A stretch of DNA of 64,000 nucleotides. Source: Calendula officinalis. Its lineage: Eukaryota; Streptophyta; Magnoliopsida; Asterales; Asteraceae. Made by a program: the position numbers and the translations under genes. The stretch's first letter is position 1, and every line of letters starts with the position of its first letter. The stretch is from contig OY970824.1 in NCBI GenBank assembly GCA_963853835.1, positions 45,342,227-45,406,226 of the forward strand. The letters run 5' to 3'. Positions 1-11,158 of the stretch are shown here, one piece after another. The notes beneath the pieces were generated by a model. The model saw nothing but the letters and a program-made list of their open reading frames with translations, did not search any database and was not told where the DNA came from.

Positions 1-729
1 TCTTAAAATTAGTTCTTAGGCGTTTTTTTAGAATGTAAATGGAAACACATTGCATAAAAGGTATTGTAATTAAGGATGAAATTTAAGTCACATTTTACAA
101 TGTGGCCGTTTATGAGTATCGCATAAAGGAATAAGTCAAATGATGATCAAACTAAGACAAATAAACAACGTAGCACAGATGGCTGGCCTATTACTTTCTA
201 TCCGCAAGGTGACAGGTTCGAATCCCGTGCCATGCGTTTTATTTTGGTTTTAAAAAATTAAGACATTTCTTGAAATAGCAAGGTTGAAAATTAAGGACAT
301 GCCATAAAAGGAAGTCCTAAGTGCATTATAAAGTAGTAATATTAGTGAGTGTCGGGTTTAGAGATTGTTAAGTATTTATTTAATTCATTTAAAAATCCTA
401 GTGATAATTATAAATTAAGTTTAGACGTCTTATTTGTTTATTAAGCGTGAGCGCGTCCCGTCATAATTTTTATATTAATCATCGGGTTGGGTCAAGTAGG
501 GCCGCAAAAGGGGGCCCCGACAAAGTCAAGGCTTGAAGGCCTTTGGGGTGGGTTTTGAAATAAGGCAAGTAAGGAAATAAATACCACCTCTTCTTTTCGT
601 GTTTCAGCCATCAATCGAAGGAAGAACCCACAAGTACTAGATGTCCTCTGCATTTTAAGTTTTAACAGACGATTAAATTACCCCCATGTGCTTTGCACAT
701 GTCAAGATTTAACAGCTATTTTTAACGGC
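1..729. other. AT-rich intergenic sequence, no gene seen
   Basis: No reading frame or family match is visible apart from the tRNA-like segment at 171-236. A GC-richer patch with G and C runs lies at about 480-560 and is followed by a TATA-like AAATAAATACC; it may be the edge of an old repeat, but I see no paired ends. Confidence 0.5.
171..236 (+). repeat. tRNA-derived (SINE-like) head
   Basis: An A-box-like TAGCACAGATGG (171-182) and a near-perfect B box GGTTCGAATCC (215-225) lie about 33 bp apart, followed by T residues. That spacing is typical of RNA polymerase III internal promoters. The segment does not fold as a full cloverleaf by eye, so a degenerate SINE head or tRNA pseudogene fits better than a working tRNA gene. 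Confidence 0.4.
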
Positions 730-857
730 AGTTAGCGTTAGGAACCAAAACCGATACGAAGTCTGATACTTAGTGACCATCGGTGTAATTTCTGATACTT
801 AGGGACCATATCCAAAACTCAGGTCAAACCACATGAACTATCTATATAATTTACTCT
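730..857. repeat. 3' fragment of a Mutator-like MITE
   Basis: This stretch holds the right half of the family seen whole at 2924, 8714 and 9433: 'gaccat...gtgtaatttctgatact', 'gggaccatatccaaaa', 'caaaccaca' and a terminal 'ataatttact'. The left half and its inverted repeat are missing, so it is a truncated copy. Confidence 0.55.
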
Positions 858-904
858 AAAATATTTTAAAAGCTTAAAAAGCCACCTTTAAAGAGCTTAT
901 CTAA

Positions 905-1014
905 GGGGGTGTTTGAGAAAGCTTATTAAGGGGGCTAATAAGCCCAAAAAAAACTTGAAATTTCAAACTTATTAAGCTAATACGCACCCTTAATAAACTT
1001 TCTCAAATATCCCC
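905..1014. mobile_element. Tourist/PIF-Harbinger-like MITE
   Basis: A 110-bp foldback starts GGGGGTGTTTGAGAAAG and ends CTTTCTCAAATATCCCC, with TAA directly repeated at 902-904 and 1015-1017. The 3-bp TAA duplication and the GGGnnTGTTTG terminus are the PIF/Harbinger (Tourist) signature. It has no coding capacity. A related element with the same TSD lies at 45299-45433. Confidence 0.75.
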
Positions 1015-1199
1015 TAAATGCATGAAAATGTGTATTTTCATCAATGAAGGATTGAAGGGTACTTCTTAAAATTAGGAGCTGGTTATTGAGTGATTTACAT
1101 TTCTTAATTTACATCTTTAACATTTTAATAATATTTTTCGTTAAAAGTTTCTATAAACTTTGCTGTTTAAAAAGAAAAAAAAAGAAGAAGGCGGTTAAT

Positions 1200-1360
1200 T
1201 AACATTAGGTTTGAACTTTGGAGGCTGCCTATTTTGCCTTTTCCTCCTCTTCTCTCTGTTTCACACTTTCGTCTCCCCCATATTTCTCAGATAGCCAGAC
1301 ACCAAATCACACAATTTTTCTACAATTAATTTGTCGAATTTGAGATCATCAATTTCTACA
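1200..1360 (+). promoter_or_regulatory. Core promoter and 5' UTR of the LSG1 gene
   Basis: A strongly pyrimidine-rich patch (about 1236-1295) lies 65-125 bp upstream of the start codon and resembles the Y-patch core promoters of plant housekeeping genes. No clear TATA box sits at the usual distance. The transcription start cannot be fixed from sequence. Confidence 0.4.
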
Positions 1361-4300
1361 ATGGGGAAAAGCGATAAATCAGGATTGGGAAGAGCCCTAG
1401 TGAAACATCACAACCACATGATTCAAGAATCGAAAGAAAAAGGTCAGATTTACTATAAACAACACAAAAAAGTCCTTGAATCCGTCACCGACGTTGCCGA
1501 TATCGACGCCGTCATCCAACAAGCCGACGAAGCTGTCCGCCTCTTCTCCGCCGACAACCCCACCGCCGTCAATACCCTAATTGACTTGTAAGCCTGCCTG
1601 TCTTCATCTATCTATCTAGCTGTACCGTGTGCTTGATTATGCTGCTGTAGTTGAAAGTGCTTATTGCGATTTAAAGTTGTAATATTGATTAGGGTTAGGG
1701 TTATGATTATGATTATTTGGAACGAAATATGTCAAAGAGGTTTAGAAATATTTGACAAAAGATTAACACTTTTGATAATTAGATACGGAGTATATGTAAA
1801 CAAGGGTTTTATATTATATAGTCATCATAACGTCCTTAAATTGATACAACTTGTATTTGTAATAAAATTTTAGGCATTTTGATTCATTTAATCCCAACTA
1901 TTTTCTCTGCAAGAGGTGGAGGAATGAAATTGAAATTTGAGTATATTATTAATATTTAGTTATGATTAATGGTCACTTACATAGTAATTGATGTATCATG
2001 TATGCCTCCATTTTCATAAATGTTTTAATTAATTTTGTGTTAGAAAAGCATTTTAATCTTGTAAATTTATTCTAGTACCAAGTAATATTTGTAAGTGCTG
2101 GGCAGAGAGAGTAAAAATGAATTGGTCAAGTTTAAGACACATTTACACCTCTATTTATTCAAACCTCATTATTGATGGCATAAAATGAAAAAAAGATGTT
2201 AATTTCTTGTCATCTTGTTCTTTAATATCTTTATATCATGGATGGTCAACTGATGGTTGACTTTGACCTTATAGAGAATCGGGTTCTAGCATCAATGAGA
2301 TGACTCCTGAGGAAAAGAAAGAACATCAAAAGAAAGAAGAGGCTTTGCATGCTAGCAGTCTTAGCGTTCCACGAAGGTAGTATATCTTTTATTCTTTTTT
2401 ATTTTATTTTGTTTATTTTATTTATTTTATTTTATTTTATTTATTTTATTTATTTGTAACCCTTTATCTTTCTGTTTATTCAGACCAGCATGGAATGCTA
2501 AAATGTCTGTTGAAGAACTTGATGCCAATGAAAGGCGTGCCTTTTTAGTCTGGCGACGTAGCCTTGCAAGGTTTTTTTATTTTTTATTTTTAAGTGAAAT
2601 AATAAAAAAAATTAGTTGAGAAATGTAATAATAAGTTTTGATGTTTTTAGGCTTGAGGAGAATGATAGTCTTGTTCTAACACCATTTGAGAAGAATCTTG
2701 ATATATGGAGACAACTTTGGAGGGTTCTTGAACGGAGTGATCTGGTCAGTATTTATATTTTATAATTTTTTCTGTTTATTTAATTATATCTACTTATTTA
2801 ATTATATTTTAGTGTGTGCTTATTTAATATATATTTAGTGTGTGAATCATGAGATAACTTCTTTCTTTTAGTGAATTTTTCTGGACTTATACAGTTATAC
2901 ACACTAGCACATTGTATATTTTAGGGTAAATTACAGGTTCCGTCCCCGTGGTTTGATTGTTTTTCACATTTAGTCCCTAAAACGTTTTTATCGCATTGAA
3001 TTGTCCCTATGGTTCCTAATTTTTCCAAGTTCGTCCGTAGAACGAGTAAAATGACCTAAATGCCCTTTTTTAATATTTTTGAATATTAATATAAATGTTC
3101 TGTTTTTATTTTCTTTTTAGAGGTTGGTGTTCTTGGGTAATTTTACCCAGTCCAGGGACCAACTTGGGAAAAATTAGGAACCATAAGGACAATTAGTGTA
3201 CTAAATTTGTTTTAGGGACTAAACATGAAAAACAATCAAACCACAGGGATGAAACCTGTAATATACCCTATCTTTTATTTAAAATCTTCATATCAAACTC
3301 ATATCTTTGTATTTGTATCCTCGAAATATGAAATTTGCCATAGATGTTTGGTTAGAACATGTAAAAGTTGATAGTTGATCCATACATTGGAATAATGCTA
3401 AGATTCTATGTTTCAATATAATTTAGTAAATTAATTTGTAGGATATTCTTTCACTTATATCATATATATGTATATATTATTATTTATTTTGTTTCGCATG
3501 ATTAATATCTACAGCTTGTCATGGTTGTTGATGCACGAGATCCACTGTTCTATCGCTGTCCGGACCTCGAGGTACGTTTTTTTTTATTTTTTTATTTTTT
3601 ATTTTAAGAGCTTATAGCTGTCTACCATATAATATAATTGATAATAAAAATAAATTGTGGATAAAATTAGGATGAAATCTCAATGAAGAAAATAGAAGTT
3701 GGTAGTTAAAGCTTATTTTGTTCCCAACTAAAATGATGTTTTAGTAAACTTAAACGCTTTACTTTACAATACAAATGAATTTTTTTTTTTGAATATTTAA
3801 TTCAGAAGAAAAAGTACGGTAATGTTGGAAACATGGACTTAAATTTCTGATTAGCTTGTGATTTTTTTTTTATTTTTATTTTTAAATAAATGAGACAAAT
3901 GATTTATCAAAATGCAGGCATATGCAAGAGAAATTGATGAGCATAAAAGGACACTGCTCCTGATTAACAAAGCGGATCTTTTACCATATTCCGTGAGGTT
4001 AGTTTTATACAACAGATTATTTTAATAATTAATATTTATTAATCAGTTCCATAATATGATATATTTATACTCTTAATCAACAAGACTCCTTTTTCACAAT
4101 GATATTCTTTCAAAACACTTTCGACAATCTGTTCTATTACAGTTGATTATATCATTTTAATTATTAAAATTCATATAATCACTTTCAAAACGCACACCCC
4201 CAAAATAGTATATTCATCAAATTCTGTTGTTTTATTTTTTAACCATTTAGCTTGGCTTCATTTCCAGATTGAAATGGGCTGAATACTTCAAACTTCACGG

Positions 4301-5354
4301 TATTCTCTATCTATTTTGGTCAGCAAAAGCCGCAACAGCAGAATTAGAAGGAAAAAAACCCGTTTCATCTTCACAAGAAACAGTTGATGATGTCATCAAA
4401 ATACACGGTAGAGAAGAATTATTATCCCGTTTACAATCAGAAGCCGAACAAATAGTCCTAATGAGAACAAATTCCAAATTTGAAAATCAACAAAAATCAA
4501 TTGATCATGTAACTGTCGGGTTTGTCGGGTACCCGAATGTCGGGAAAAGTTCAACAATTAACGCGTTAGTTGGAGCAAAACGGACAGGTGTCACTTCAAC
4601 TCCTGGAAAAACCAAACATTTTCAAACGTTAATAATAACTGAAAAACTAACTTTATGTGATTGTCCTGGTTTGGTTTTCCCGTCTTTTACAAGCTCGAGA
4701 TATGAAATGATTGCATCGGGTGTGTTACCGATTCATAGGATGACCGAGCATCGGGCAGCGGTTCAAGTGGTTGCTGACCGGGTTTCCCGCCACGTCATCG
4801 AGAGCGTGTATAATGTTAAATTACCGAAACCGAAACCGTACGAGCCCGAAAACCGACCGCCTTTTGCTTCGGAGGTTTTGAGGGTGTATTGTGCTTCTCG
4901 TGGGTATGTTGCTTCAAGCGGGCTGCCCGATGAGACGAAAGCTGCCCGGCTGATTTTGAAGGATTACATTGACGGGAAGTTGGAACATTATGAGATGCCA
5001 CCTGGCATGTCACATGAAACTGATTCCACAAATGCAAATGAAAATGAAAATGATTTTAGTGAGAGTGATGAATCGGAATCTGAAGCTACTGAAGAACGAG
5101 AGAAATTGGATGATGTCATGGATGACTTGAAATCATTTGATATGGCTAACGGGCTGGGTTCGGGTAATGCGGGTCGTGGTGCACGGAAAAAGACGGGTTC
5201 GGGTTCGGGCTCGGGCTCGGGTTATAAGCAACATAAGAAGCCTCAAAGGAAGAAGGATCGGGCATGGAGGGTTAAAGATGACGGGAGTGATGGGATGCCT
5301 GTGGTTAGGGTTTATCAAAAAACGGTTAATACGGGCCCGGTTATGGCTACTTGA
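1361..5354 (+). CDS. LSG1: LSG1-like circularly permuted GTPase (large-subunit GTPase 1), 7 exons
   Basis: Exons by GT-AG and frame: 1361-1587, 2275-2376, 2484-2570, 2651-2744, 3515-3571, 3918-3997, 4268-5354; 577 aa, close to the size known for plant LSG1. In the family, this cytosolic GTPase releases the export adaptor NMD3 from pre-60S ribosomal subunits. Motifs run in the permuted order of YlqF/YawG GTPases: a DARDP segment (176-180), G4 NKAD (206-209), G1 GYPNVGKSS (303-311), then G3 DCPGL (347-351). The N-terminus MGKSDKSGLGRALVKHHN is typical. The C-terminus has an acidic Ser/Glu stretch, a Gly-Ser repeat encoded by a 'gggttc/gggctc' microsatellite, and a Lys/Arg tail. The ATG at 1361 is chosen because the longer frame begins with TTG. 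A Mutator-like MITE lies in intron 4. No frame damage seen. Confidence 0.95.
2924..3268. mobile_element. Mutator-like MITE in LSG1 intron 4
   Basis: A 345-bp foldback has ends GGGTAAATTACAGG and CCTGTAATATACCC and long complementary arms ('ccgtggtttgattgtttttc' against 'gaaaaacaatcaaaccacag'). The 9-bp flanks tatatttta (2915-2923) and tatctttta (3269-3277) differ at one base, which fits a 9-bp Mutator-type target duplication. No ORF. Confidence 0.7.
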
Positions 5355-5920
5355 ATGAAATGATACAAGTTTGTTTGTTTGATTGGTGTTTTAGGGTTTA
5401 CTGGTTTTTGATTAGAGAAATTGGATGATGATGTATTTTCTAGTTTGATTTGTGATTCAAATATATGAATATAAGGATATGGTGGTTTTTATTATTTTTT
5501 ATGGCATAGGAGAAAGAAGGGGTATCATTCCTCATTTAGTGGTTTAGTTTATTCCTCATTTATTGGTTTAGTTAATGAGTTTACTTTGTTTATTTGGGTA
5601 TCAAACCCATACCCATAAATCTAGACATGGTGGGTTTCGAAAACCATTCCCATAGTAAATCAAACTGCCCCTTATAAAATGTACAAGTGGGTATAGCAGA
5701 AGGTACAATCAGTGAATTTGTGGATACAAAGGGGAATTCTAGTAGTCAAGGCAGTGACAATAATTTTGTGGTTGTTGTTGGTCATAAACTAACCAACCAA
5801 GTGGATGTTTATATAGCCATTTAAAAAGTTGTTGAGTATTCAAATTGTTGCAATCCTTATATTTTGGATATTTATATTTGTAAGTACAACTGTACAAATA
5901 AATTTAATCTCTTCAAATGA
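5355..5920 (+). other. LSG1 3' UTR and spacer
   Basis: T-rich 3' UTR-like sequence follows the stop. AATAAG-like and AATATA-like poly(A) signals occur at about 5465-5480, but the cleavage site is not determinable. Beyond about 5500 the spacer is AT-rich with no gene seen. Two direct copies of 'attcctcattta' (about 5527-5562) are the only local repeat. Confidence 0.5.
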
Positions 5921-5928
5921 CTGGTATG

Positions 5929-6238
5929 TAGGGGTGAGCTCGGTCCAGAACCGAACCGAACCGAACCGAAACCAATACGATGAATTTTCAAAACCGAAAC
6001 CGAACCGATAACATGTTATCGGTTTTGGTTCGGTTTGGTGTCGGTTCAGTTCGGTTTTTTTAGGCCAAATGTTCATCATTTTCCTATAACCGAACCGAAA
6101 CCGATAAAACCGAAACCGAAACCGACGAATTTTTCAAAACCGAAACTGAACCGATAACATGTTATCGGTTTTGGTTCGGTTCGGTTTCGGCCGATTTTCG
6201 GTTCGGTTCGGTTTTTTCGGTCCAAATGCTCACCCCTA
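5929..6238. mobile_element. hAT-like MITE rich in AACCGA repeats
   Basis: A 310-bp element bounded by TAGGGGTGAGC and GCTCACCCCTA, with 8-bp flanks ctggtatg (5921-5928) and ctagtatg (6239-6246), one mismatch. Eight-bp duplications and (T)AGGGGTG termini mark hAT elements. The interior is alternating AACCGA and TCGGTT runs with two copies of 'gataacatgttatcgg', so each half folds back on itself. Confidence 0.8.
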
Positions 6239-6246
6239 CTAGTATG

Positions 6247-6789
6247 TGAGATAGTCATACCTCTATTCTTAGGTAGAGATCCTGCTTCCATCAAAAATAC
6301 AAGTGAGAGTGTATGAGTGCATATGAGATCAGTGTGTGCCTAATAAAAGCATATAAAAACAAATACATGTGAGTACCAATAGGTGTACGTAAGGTCTCTT
6401 CCATCCGTGACGTGTTTCCTAACTCATCAGTAGCGTCACATCACCATCTTCCCTACCGACGAGTTACTGACAAGGTCGTGCCAACAACAACTCATCACTA
6501 ACTCATCCCCACTTAAAAAAAATATTAAAAAATTATTAGGAAAGAGACTAAATTATTTTGTGAGTATATAAAAAAAATAAAAATAATTAGTAGTAAACAA
6601 TAAGCTAAAACCACAAAAAGGGATATATGTTTAAAAAAACAAACGTGAGTGGCACGTGCAAAAATACCAAAACCAATCAAGGAGAAAGAGATAACTTGCT
6701 CTCCGTTCCCGACTCCCCTTCTCCCCCCTTTTACACTTTACAGTCTTCTGTTGTCTCTGAAAGCTTCAATTGAGAATTAGGGTTCTTGA
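6247..6789 (+). promoter_or_regulatory. Upstream region and 5' UTR of the Omp85-like gene
   Basis: AT-rich spacer contains GCACGTGC-like sequence (gtggcacgtgca, about 6649-6660), a G-box-type palindrome. A CT-rich tract 'cgttcccgactccccttctcccccc' region (about 6702-6730) precedes the ORF, as in plant Y-patch promoters. No convincing TATA box. Confidence 0.4.
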
Positions 6790-7039
6790 ATGGTGGAGAA
6801 ATCTATCCGATGGGAGCTCAAAAGAGCGTCCATGCTGGCAGAGGTTTGTTCATTCTTCTGTTTCTTCTCGATTCAATGTCGATTTCCATTACAATTTGCA
6901 GAATGCAAGTAATTCATTACGAAATTCACGCATAGAACCCTAGAAATCGTGCCGCAATTTAATTACGGTTGATATTTGCATTCTGAATCAACGTTGAATC
7001 TGTGTGTTCATTTGTTGTTATTTGTTGCAGCCAAGATAG
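6790..7039 (+). promoter_or_regulatory. Upstream ORF overlapping the Omp85-like start codon
   Basis: The first ATG of the mature leader (6790) is 20 nt before the gene's ATG (6810) and in another frame. After removal of intron 1 it reads 20 codons (6790-6843 joined to 7031-7039) and stops at TAG. It therefore overlaps the main start and could reduce initiation there. Neither ATG has a purine at -3; both have G at +4. Confidence 0.45.
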
Positions 7040-7476
7040 ATTTCAATGTTGATTTCTCACACAGACTATGTGCTGCTATGATGGTTCATTCTTTCAGGTC
7101 TTTCTACTTCTACTTCCCCAAATTCTTCAATTGATATTTACAAGTAATTTTTATGAGTATGTCCAACTCAAAGGCAATTGCCAATGAATCTAATTACCCT
7201 ACCAAATGCCACACTAGTATTTCTTGCTAATTTTTCATTCAGACTTAATTATTTCAAATTCAGGTTCTCTTATTAATATCTAATAGATTAATAACCCAAA
7301 TATTCTTGTTTTTTTTTTTTTGTATAACAGAAACTCAGGCAGTGGCAGTCCACTTTCACTGATTGTTGGGAGGTACGATTAACATTTAATATGTAGTTTA
7401 CATTTTATTTAAGAAGTTGCATGCTTTTTGTGATTTCCTTCCACATTTTAATTCATTTTAGAGCTTCATACTCTTC

Positions 7477-7507
<31 letters not shown>

Positions 7508-10156
7508 AAAAATGAAAAGAAAGTTCCTTTGTGAATTTCTTCCAAGATTAGAGCCCTGTGCAGTGTAAATAGTACACTCAACATAATTATTATTTTCATG
7601 TGAATTGGATGTAAATTGTTATGCAAGTAATGTATTTCTTTTTTTTTTTTTTTTTTTTTTTTTGCAGTCTTTGCATAAAACACCCCAACCTATTTGGAAA
7701 AAGTGAAAAACTCGATGTATTATGGGATAAAGGGCTTTCAGATTCCAATATACTGATTGCTTATAGGAAACCTAGACCCGAATGGCTTGCTCAACATTCT
7801 TTTGTAATTCAGGTTTTTTCTTTTTCTAATCTTTTTCATAAACATTATGAAACATCTTAAGCTTTACTAGTGAAACATTTAATAATTTCTTTTTCTGACA
7901 TTTAATAATTTACTTATGTTGACTAGCATTCTGTCTCGCCTGAAGTTGGGATACATGGTGTGCCAATTGACAACTTCTCAAAAACAGGGACTGGAGGTGT
8001 AAATTTATGCCGGTTCTCTGCAGGGCTAGACCTAGATGAACCTGGAAGTTCTAATTGGAGCAGTAAAACTAGTGTAAAATTTGAGGTATTATTAATAGAT
8101 TTATTTGATTTTGTTTTTAATTTAAATTACAATATATTGAATATCCTAAAGTTCATTTTAGAAGACTTTTACAATTAGTTATGATTTGATGGTATGCAGC
8201 ATGTGCGTCCAGTAAATGATGATGGGCGCTCAATAAGTAGAGATCTTCATGGATTTCCAGTGACTTCCAGGTTATTTACATTTTACACCTTTTCTGAATG
8301 TGATTTGACAATTTTGCCCCTAGGGAAATATTATTTCTCATAATACATTTTTTATGCAGTGGTAGTAATCATGATAGTATGGTAGTACTGAAACAGGAGT
8401 CAAGATTCGCTAAAGCAAATGACCATAGTTTCACTCGGGTTATTTTTCTAAACCAATATTAGTTTTTATAATTTAATTCAATTTAATTTATATAGTATGT
8501 CATTTGTAAATGTATTTTTTTATATATTTTCAGTTTAGCTTACAAATAGAACAAGGGATTCCTCTTATGTCAAAGTGGTTAATTTTTAACCGCTTCAAGT
8601 TTGCTGCATCAAAGGGAGTTAAAGTTGGCCCTGGATTTCTCTTGGCAAGGTGAGAAATACTAGAATTAGGGGGTGTTTGGATACTTATTTAAGTGTTTTT
8701 ATTTTTATTTTTTGAGTAAATTACACAAATGGTCCTTTAGGTTTGTACCATATTACATACTTAGTCCTTTAGTTTTATAAATTACACTGGTAGTCCTTAT
8801 TTCTGAAACTATTGACACGTTTGGTCCTTTACTTAAACAAATGTTTATTTTTCCCTTTCCCTTCACCAATTTGAAACCCATAAAAACCCGTCTGTTTGAC
8901 GGGAAAAATTAACGTTTGTTTAGGTAAAGGACCAAACGTGACAATAGTTTTAGAAATAAGGACTACCAGTGTAATTTATGAAATTAATGGACCAAATATG
9001 TAATATGGTACAAACCTAAAGGACCATTTGTGTAATTTATTCTTTTTTTTGTGATGTGACAGCCTTACAGGTGGTTCAATTGTTGGTGATATAGCTCCTT
9101 ATCAAGCATTCGCAATTGGTGGACTTGGTAGTGTAAGAGGATATGGTGAAGGTGCAGTTGGATCTGGTAGATCTTGTTTGGTTGCTAACACTGAGCTCAC
9201 ATTCCCAATGGTATCTATTTACTCTTTTGCCCTAGGGGCATTTTAGTCATTTTATCAAACTAACATAAGTTCATTATTGTTTTGTGGTTACCAGAATGAG
9301 ATGCTAGATGGGGCACTCTTTTGTGATTGTGGAACAGATTTGGGTTCTGGTCGTTATGTTCCTGGTTAGTTTCCTTGAAATCAATAATTTACTTTTACTT
9401 TTGAGACTTAACTTTCTTTTATTTTCTACTTACAGTAAATTACATCGATGGTCCTTGTGGTTTGCCAAAAGTTTTGAATTTGGTCCCTAAGTCTCCGAAA
9501 TTACATAGATAGTCCTTAGATGCGAAACTTTGTCACGTTTTTGGTCCATAATACTAACTTGCGTCAAAATTTGCTGTTTAATGACTAAAATACCCTTTAA
9601 TCTTTTAACAACAAATTTTAACGTCATTTAGTATAAGGGACTAAAAGCGTAACAAAGTTTCATATTTAAGGACTATCCGTGTAATTTCTGAGAGTTAGGG
9701 ATCAAATCCAAAATTTTTGGCAAACCACAAGGACCATCCATATAATTTATTCTTCTACTTATTACAAGGCCTTTTAGATAGGTAAACATTTTTCTTGTTT
9801 TAATGGATTACATGGGCTATACTTTTAATGTTGCATTTTTAACACTATAACTACCAAAATAGGCCAACTAAAAACTTGGGATTATCAAAAGGGACCTTAA
9901 AACTTGTAATTACCAAAATGCATTGCTATTTTATGACATTTCCTCTTTTTAATTTTTTTTCGTGTGAAAAATAATGATTTAAATTTTATTATTTGTAGGA
10001 AATCCGGGATTAAGACATGGGAAACCAGGAGCAGGAATTGGTATTGGATATGGAGTTCGGGTCAAGTTCCCAATGGGTCACTTTCAAGTTGACTATGCAC
10101 TCAATGCCTATCAACAAAAGACCATCTATTTTGGATTTAGCAATGTTGCTTCATAA
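6810..10156 (+). CDS. Omp85/Sam50-family outer-envelope beta-barrel protein without POTRA domains (OEP80-paralogue type), 11 exons
   Basis: Exons: 6810-6843, 7031-7097, 7331-7372, 7668-7812, 7927-8085, 8200-8270, 8360-8438, 8534-8649, 9063-9210, 9295-9364, 9999-10156; 362 aa. All junctions are GT-AG and keep frame. The protein starts MGAQKSVHAGRAKIDFNVDF and ends in an aromatic-alternating beta strand (YQQKTIYFGF). It covers only the surface-antigen (D15) barrel; the diagnostic Omp85 loop-6 motif VRGY is at 262-265, within AIGGLGSVRGYGEG. Full OEP80/Toc75 have N-terminal POTRA repeats and are much longer, so this matches the short P36/P39-type plant paralogues. The likely site is the chloroplast outer envelope; function in beta-barrel insertion is inferred from the family only. 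Introns 8 and 10 each hold a Mutator-like MITE. Confidence 0.9.
8714..9042. mobile_element. Mutator-like MITE in intron 8 of the Omp85-like gene
   Basis: A 329-bp foldback: GAGTAAATTACACAAATGG on the left is answered by CCATTTGTGTAATTTATTC on the right, with 'tcctttaggtttgtaccata' complementary arms. Flanks are T-rich, so a 9-bp target duplication is suggested (ttatttttt, ttttttttg) but not proven. Confidence 0.7.
9433..9752. mobile_element. Mutator-like MITE in intron 10 of the Omp85-like gene
   Basis: A 320-bp foldback with arms CAGTAAATTACATCGATGG and CCATCCATATAATTTATTC. A perfect 9-bp direct repeat, ttctactta, flanks it (9424-9432, 9753-9761), which fixes both ends and supports Mutator-type mobilisation. 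Confidence 0.85.
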
Positions 10157-10985
10157 TTATGGTCTTCGTTAAAGTCAACCAGTTTTGTTTGGAAATAAAC
10201 GAGTCCAATCTTACTAATTTATTGTAAATACAACATTTCAATTTACAAAAAAGAAAAAGAGAGAAAGAAGTAGTAGTGGATTTTTTTATAACATATTTGT
10301 TTCTAAAAGATATGATTATTTTTAGAAAAATTAAAGGAGATGCAAATCGTATATATTTTCTTGTGAATGTGCGAGTCTCATTTCATATGTATATTTGATC
10401 ATATGGATTAAAGTCCTTACTTTTCATTGACTTTCATCTATTGATTTTAGCTTTTTAATATATTAAAGTTAGTATAATTAAAAAATATATTATTGTTGAC
10501 GATTTAGTTTTTTTGTTTAAATATCTTGAATAATATGGTTGTTAATTAATTCAGTTGTTATAAAGCTTATGTAATTGTGAGAATTTACATATATCAACGA
10601 TTTGAAAACTTAACAAAATTTAAAACAAATAAAATACGCAACCCAAAAATAAAGAAATCATTTACTAAGTTTTGATATATTTGAATAACTAGTTTATATC
10701 CTGAGAAAATTCACGAAATATTATAATTTTATTGATTGTAAAATTATAAAGTGTAAACATGTGATTTTGACTTTTAGTGTCAACCATGTTCCTATAACCA
10801 TGTAGGTGGTTTTAATGGGTTATAATTATAGAGTTGCGTTTAAAGAGTTCCATCATTTTTACGAAGTCCCAAGGAATAAATCTCATCCATTGATCAATAA
10901 GATCTAATGAACAAGATTATTCACATATTTTATACATTGAAGGGTATTTTGGTAATTTTTAAAAATAAATAAATAAATAAAAATA
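10157..10985. other. 3' UTR of the Omp85-like gene and AT-rich spacer
   Basis: An AATAAA-like signal (ggaaataaacg, about 10190) follows the stop codon. The remainder is about three-quarters A+T with no gene, tRNA or paired repeat that I can see. It is the boundary between the gene-bearing arm and the retrotransposon nest. Confidence 0.5.
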
Positions 10986-11113
<128 letters not shown>

Positions 11114-11158
11114 GGGGCCCCTCATCAAATACATTAATGTGTCTTCCATTATCATTTC

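Noticed and set aside
171..236. Functional tRNA gene
   Set aside because: No acceptor stem pairing or anticodon arm could be drawn.
1331..1360. Ten extra N-terminal codons for LSG1 from TTG 1331
   Set aside because: TTG is not a normal plant start, and the ATG at 1361 gives the family N-terminus.
4816..5318. Minus-strand ORFs of 73 and 61 aa inside LSG1
   Set aside because: Shadows of the coding exon; no family character.
5935..6230. Telomere-like or satellite array from AACCGA words
   Set aside because: The words lie inside a 310-bp element with hAT target duplications; they are not the plant telomere repeat.
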